Shown: positions 51,400 to 64,000 of the stretch, piece after piece
Numbering within the stretch: the stretch's first letter is position 1
How the letters are laid out: every line of letters begins with the position of its first letter
From: Eutrigla gurnardus
Taxonomy: Eukaryota > Chordata > Actinopteri > Perciformes > Triglidae
NCBI GenBank assembly: GCA_963514095.1
Contig: OY741275.1
Coordinates: forward strand, 7,461,151 to 7,525,150
Direction: 5' to 3'
Length of the DNA stretch: 64,000 bases
The notes under the pieces: generated by a model
The model's input: only the letters and a program-made list of their open reading frames with translations
The model's database searches: none
Told to the model about the DNA's origin: nothing
Position numbers and translations under genes: made by a program

Positions 51400-52215
51400 G
51401 TGTTTTTGTTAATGCCATTGTGTTTTTTTGGTTGTTGTTTTTTTTGTTTTTGTGGTTGTTTTTTTGTTTTTGTCGTTTTTTTTCTTCTTGTGTTTTTTTG
51501 GTTGTTTTTTTGTTTTTGTGGTTGTCTTTTTTGTTTTTGTGGTTGTGTTTTTTTTGTTTTTGTGGTTGTGTTTTTTTTGTTTTCGTGGTTGTCTTTTTTG
51601 TTTTTGTGGTTGTCTTTTTTGTTTTTGTGGTTGTGGTTTTTTGTTTTTGTGGTTGTGTTTTTTGTTTTTGTGGTTGTGTTTTTTTTGTTTTTGTGGTTGT
51701 CTTTTTTGTTTATGTGGTTGTGGTTTTTTGTTTTTGTGGTTGTCTTTTTTGTTTTTGTGGTTGTGGTTTTTTGTTTTTGTGGTTATGTTTTTTGTTTTTG
51801 TGGTTGTGTTTTTTTTGTTTTTGTGGTTGTCTTTTTTGTTTTTGTGGTTGTGGTTTTTTGTTTTTGTTGTTGTCTTTTTTGTTTTTGTGGTTGTGGTTTT
51901 TTGTTTTTGTGGTTGTGTTTTTTCTTCTTGTGGTTGTGTTTTTGTTTTTGTGGTTGTGTTTTTTTGTTTTTGTGGTTGTGTTTTTTGTTTTTGTGGTTGT
52001 CTTTTTTTGTTTTTGTGGTTGTCGTTTTTGTTTTTGTGGTTGTGTTTTTTTTGTTTTTGTGGTTGTCTTTTTTTGTTTTTGTGGTTGTCTTTTTTGTTTT
52101 TGTGGTTGTGTTTTTTTTGTTTTTGTGGTTGTCTTTTTTTGTTTTTGTGGTTGTCTTTTTTGTTTTTGTGGTTGTGTTTTTCTTAATGCGGTTGTGTTTT
52201 TGTGGTTGTCGTTTG
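51400..52215. repeat. G/T-only tandem repeat, about 20-22 bp unit
   Basis: About 800 bp built from GTTTTTGTGGTTGT followed by a variable CTTTTTT, GTTTTTTTT or GGTTTTT spacer. The plus strand has almost no A and very few C (C only in GTC and CTT forms). All three forward frames stay open, so the long frames of F/V/C/G/L residues here are artefacts of composition. Confidence 0.93.
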
Positions 52216-52231
52216 CCCTTCAGGGCCACCG

Positions 52232-53201
52232 TACATTTCTATACTATGACATTTTCTGACATGCTACATACTATGACTTTTTATGCCATTTTATGACATG
52301 CTATTAATTTTTATGCCATTTTATGACACACTGTAGTATTATTGTATGCCATTTTATGACATATATATATACTATGACTTTTATGCCATTTTATGCCATA
52401 CTTTACTACGACTTTTTATGATATTTTATGACTTACTATACTATGATTTTTATGACAGGTTATGGTATATACCATGATTTCTTATGACATACTATCCTAT
52501 GATTTCTTATGGTTTTATGAAAGACTATACTATGACTTTTTATGATATTTTATGGCATAGTTTACTATGATTTTTATGGTATTTTATGACTTACTATCCT
52601 ATGCCTTTTTATGCCATTTTATGACATACTATAATATGATTTTTTATGACAAAAGAAGTTTATTCTAGATATTTTCAGTACACCTTTCCATACTATGACA
52701 TTTTATGACATACTATATTATTGTTATGCCATTGTATGACATACTAAACTATGATTTTATGACATTTCATGACAGATTTATGACTTTTTATGACATACTC
52801 AACTATTACTTTTATGACATTTTATGACATACCTTACTTTGACTTTTATGACATTTTATGATAAAGTATGCCATGCCTTTTTATGACCTTTTATGACATA
52901 TTATACTAGAATTTTTTATGACATTTCATGACATACTTTACTATGATTTTTTATGGCATTTTATGACATTCTGTACTGTGATTTATGGTGTTTATTACAT
53001 ACTATATAATGACTTTTAATTACATTTTATGACATCCTATTATGATATACTTTACCATGATTTGTTATGAAAGTCGTTATAATACTATTTTAGTAGAGTA
53101 TAAAATTACATTTGATGAGATACTTAACTATGACATTTACTACAGTAAAAATGTCATACTAAAGTATGTCATAAAAAGTCATAGCAAGTAGGTAAAATGT
53201 A
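52232..53201. repeat. AT-rich degenerate tandem repeat with inverted ends
   Basis: Roughly 27 diverged copies of an about 35-bp unit of the form ACTATGACTTTTTATGACAT followed by TTTATGACATACT. The last units (about 53,150-53,190: GTCATACTAAAGTATGTCAT, AAAAAGTCATAG) are in the opposite orientation to the rest, so the block ends are inverted repeats. No coding capacity. Confidence 0.85.
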
Positions 53202-55500
53202 TTTAGGGCAGTGCCTTTCATAGAACAATATCAGAATGTTCTGCACAAGAATAAAAATATAATAACGTGATAAAGTGTTGATTTAAAAGCCACACTCAAA
53301 ATGCAGAAGAAAACCAGAGCTGTCCTTAATCAACAGTATGGGATTACGCAACAGTAAAATACAGTGTTCAGGCTGCCTCACTTGGATTGATTGAAATGCA
53401 GCACTGAAGTGAGAGGTGAGCTGAGTGCACCTGAAACATGTGTCGCAGCTCGAATTTGTGTGTGTGACTTCATTACCAAGAAACTTGGCGAATATTAACT
53501 TTTCAGATGATGCAACAATATAATTTTGTTATTTTTTTCTTAAACAAAAGAGACAATATAATTAACAGAGGTTGATTGCCAGATCCATTGACTAAACATT
53601 TAAGTTCAGTTCATACTCCAAAGCCTTCTGTTGCTATACATCACCATACAAATGAACTCGCTCTTTTCTAGTTCAGCCAACGAGAGTGTTTGTGTGATTT
53701 CTTTCGTGGCATGTTTGTGTGCCCTTCCTGATTCAGGTAATGAATTTGACCTCAAAAGTAATTTTTTCCACTTGCATCTTGTCACCATGCCTCTCCATGG
53801 CCTTTCTGCTTGTATAGCCTCTCTATGCTGAAGGGCTTTGGTCAGTTTTGTTATTATACTTATTGGATCATTATTATTGATGCATTAACATGCAAGCAGT
53901 AATGTTTTTCATACTTTTAGATAGTTGAATCATTGAAAATTTGTTATTTATTATAAACCATTCTTATATTGTGTTTCTGAAAGCATAATCTGAAAATATA
54001 GTGCAGTAAAAAGTACATATATCTCTTATCCTACATGCCGCTGTCAGTCTGGATATTAAGACAGACAATGTTGGTGTCGTGTTTATGTTCAGTGGAAAAG
54101 AAAAAAAGAGCCACTCCAAGGTTCACTTTTCCAACACATAAAAGGAAATATATTTAAAAAATGTTCATACTGAAGAACTTTTATCATTGCAGAGTCATTT
54201 ACACAAGGGGCAGTTTGTATGTCAGTCTGTCATATTCACATACACGGCATTCAGATGCACACGCTGCCTCCTCTCCCCTCCCAAAGTCGTCTCCTTTGCA
54301 GAATGTAAAGTGTACATTTCCTTTGTAGACAGTTACGCAGTTGCAGAATAAAAATCATCATTTCATCTCGCTAAAATGTTTAACTTGATTGAAACATTAA
54401 TACTTTTGGACATCACATTTCTGAAATGGCAAATGAGGAATAAGGTGAAATTCTTCCTTTTTTTGTGTGTATGACAAAAGAATAAAATCGAGACTTTTAT
54501 TAGTTTTTTTTCTTACAAACACATCTCACTATGGTTGATCATCTTTTAAATGTTCTTTTATTTTATTAAATCTGTGGTTTAGAAATGCCACCCAGAATGC
54601 AAGGGATGTGCATAGGTGTCAAGTCGATGTCCGGCTCCGCTCCGTCGCTGTCTGTTCTTGCCTCCCTTGCTTCCCTTAGCTGCGTTCAGTCTTCCAAGCA
54701 GCTGGAATGTTTTTTTATTTTTATATTTATACGTGTCTTCTTTTCTTTCGTGGAGGTTTTCAGAAGAACACTGGGAAAACTGACTGACTGACAGCATGGA
54801 AGCTTGCAAATGTCCACATGCATGATAACCTCATTCAGATCTCTAAAACATTTATGGATTTATTTAGAAGAGACAGTACCTGGTAGGCAAATCGAAAGGT
54901 GCGTGATGTGTGTGATAGTGTAACGGTAACAATAGGATCATGAGACGATGTAAGCATCACAGCTTGGAAAAGTAGAAGAAAGAATAAATAAAGAAGGAGG
55001 GCTGGTGACATGAGCTACAGATGAGAAGACACTGCAGTGTGTTTGTGTGCTTTACTTCAGTCTGCTGATAGAATACTCCGACAGCGTCTTTCTACAGATG
55101 GTTTAGTACTACAACACCCAACAGGACTACAATGTGATGGGAGGACGGGACACAGTACTGTCTCTTTAAAACAAACATCTACAAAAATGCTGCCTCCTAG
55201 CTAGTACAGACATGACAATATTCACTTTTGTTTAAACTCTGTTTTTATACAACACTATGACTAGGTCGTCTGTCAGGGCAGGAGTCCGATAGTTGGCCGC
55301 CACCGGTTGTTTGTGCAGCGTTCAGGAGGATTCCGGTTGAATGCTGTGGTCGCTTTCACAGTACGCTGAGGGAGGTTCTCGATCAAGTGCCGTGTAGAGA
55401 GAGGTCACCCATCGGTTTTTGTTAAAGTTTTCATTTATTCTAACTTCGAACAGGGAATGATGGGAGTTTGGACGAGGTTTTGTTGCTGGGAGGGGAGGGG
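53202..55500 (-). other. cask: cask 3' flank and probable 3' UTR
   Basis: AT-rich sequence beyond the cask stop. Minus-strand AATAAA signals occur at about 55434-55439 (close to the stop) and near 54497 and 54556. No separate gene is supported. The stretch 55,485-55,545 is a purine-rich GA/GG tract just after the stop. Confidence 0.45.
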
Positions 55501-55555
55501 ACGAGGAGGAGGAGGAGGGTGGGGTGGCGGTGTTGGTGGCGGTCAGGGCTGCAGG

Positions 55556-62960
<7,405 letters not shown>

Positions 62961-64000
62961 CTAGGATTTGAAAGCATCACACACATCATGCAGCAAAACG
63001 GCAATGCAATGTCTAAACAGCATATGGGGCTAAGGTTGGTGGGGGGAGAGAGGTTGGGGGGGGGACTGTGGTGAGGAAGGACAAGGAGGTACAGCTCCTC
63101 TTTTGGTGCGACAAAAAGCAGTCTTACCCTCGTAACATCTTTTTAAATATTTACTTCCTGGTGACATTTTGTAAACTATGACTCATTTCAATGGGACCTT
63201 TATAGATCAGGCTCTGTAACTCTGAAACTCCCAGGCATGGGGTGTAAAATGGTCAGTTGTGGACTCTACTGCCCTCTGCTGGCGGGATCTGCTGCCGGTA
63301 CAATCACAAGATCCTTTATCCCACAAGAACGATGGTATGAGTTTTGGTGAGAAATGTTGGATTATCACAGAGGAAACTGGAAGGTGTACACACATTAAGA
63401 CACGGTGATGGGAAGAGATCACAGACAGATGAAGGATTATTATGCTGACACAACATTTGAGTTGGCTACAGGTAGGGGTAGTCAATGGGCTTCAGTGCTT
63501 AGGGGTGATCTCTAGGCTCTGCAGGGTTCAACAATGCCTGTGCCATTATTACCACACAAGTGAAGGTAGTGAAGTGCTACACTGTCAGGCTAACACAACA
63601 GTGGCCACTTGTATTGACCTGTGTATTAGACCTAAGTAGAGGTCTTCACTCAGTCCTCAGTAACAGAGACCTGACCCGGGAGGAAAGAGTCAAATGGGGT
63701 TACTTTCTATTGCAGTGGGTCAGTATATCTAAAGGCTTGAAACAAGCTGGTGAGCATTCATCATTCTATAATTGTTCAATTTGCTGCATTTCACAGTTTG
63801 GACTGTTGGCCGGAGAAAACTAAACATTTTAAGATCTGACCTTTTTAAAAAATGTTTTCTGAACATCCATGCTATTATATCTGTGCTTGGGTTCCTTTCA
63901 TATCAGGGCTCCACATATATTTACTGGTGTGTACATGGAGTTCTGGATGGTTATCCTATGGGTCTGTGGAGGTGTGTTTGTTAAAGAGCACAGATGAGGA
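62961..64000 (-). other. cask: cask intron at window edge
   Basis: No further cask exon recognised. It contains a (G)12 run at about 63050-63062. The expected PDZ-encoding exons must lie beyond 64,000. Confidence 0.5.

Noticed and set aside
51394..52296. Three overlapping 250-300-codon forward frames rich in F, V, C, G and L
   Set aside because: All three frames are open because the strand is only G and T; this is the tandem repeat, not a gene.

Overview
The window is vertebrate nuclear DNA, almost certainly from a teleost fish and probably a percomorph. The evidence is compact GT-AG genes with fish-like orthologues, very long CA/TG and GA microsatellites, and remnants of typical teleost transposons. 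Five protein-coding genes can be reconstructed exon by exon. In every reconstruction the exon lengths sum to an intact reading frame. Coordinates come from reading splice sites by eye, so single-base errors are possible.

Layout: (1) about 93-13,190, minus strand: dnajc10 (ERdj5), complete in about 24 coding exons, an ER disulfide reductase with a J domain, thioredoxin domains and a C-terminal KDEL. (2) 13,200-17,400: divergent spacer holding a (TG)44 tract and a 1.8-kb 41-bp minisatellite that grew inside a dispersed fish repeat. (3) 17,417-21,891, plus strand: nup35 (Nup53), complete. (4) 21,900-26,275: intergenic, with a Tc1-like relic and a broken LINE reverse-transcriptase fragment. (5) 26,276-about 40,900, plus strand: ddx3x/pl10, complete in 19 coding exons plus a 51-nt frame-preserving cassette exon. 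(6) about 43,350-49,100, plus strand: nyx (nyctalopin), complete. (7) 49,100-55,500: gene-free, with an 800-bp G/T-only repeat beside a 1-kb AT-rich repeat that has inverted ends. (8) 55,556-beyond 62,960, minus strand: the 3' part of cask (SH3 to the end of the guanylate-kinase domain).

Synteny: ddx3x-nyx-cask matches the order on human Xp11.4. dnajc10 and nup35 are neighbours on human 2q32. The fish locus therefore joins two human blocks, with the join between about 21.9 and 26.2 kb. The genes do not form one pathway: they serve ER protein folding, the nuclear pore, RNA helicase function, ON-bipolar cell synapse organisation and synaptic scaffolding. The mutual arrangement is dnajc10 and nup35 head to head, nup35, ddx3x and nyx in the same direction, and nyx and cask tail to tail.

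No prokaryote-like operon, CRISPR array or unknown multi-gene system is visible. The most interesting signals are at RNA-processing level: the ddx3x cassette exon, two candidate small cask exons, splice acceptors sitting directly after (UG)n tracts in three genes, and a short cask intron with complementary CA and UG tracts at its two ends.
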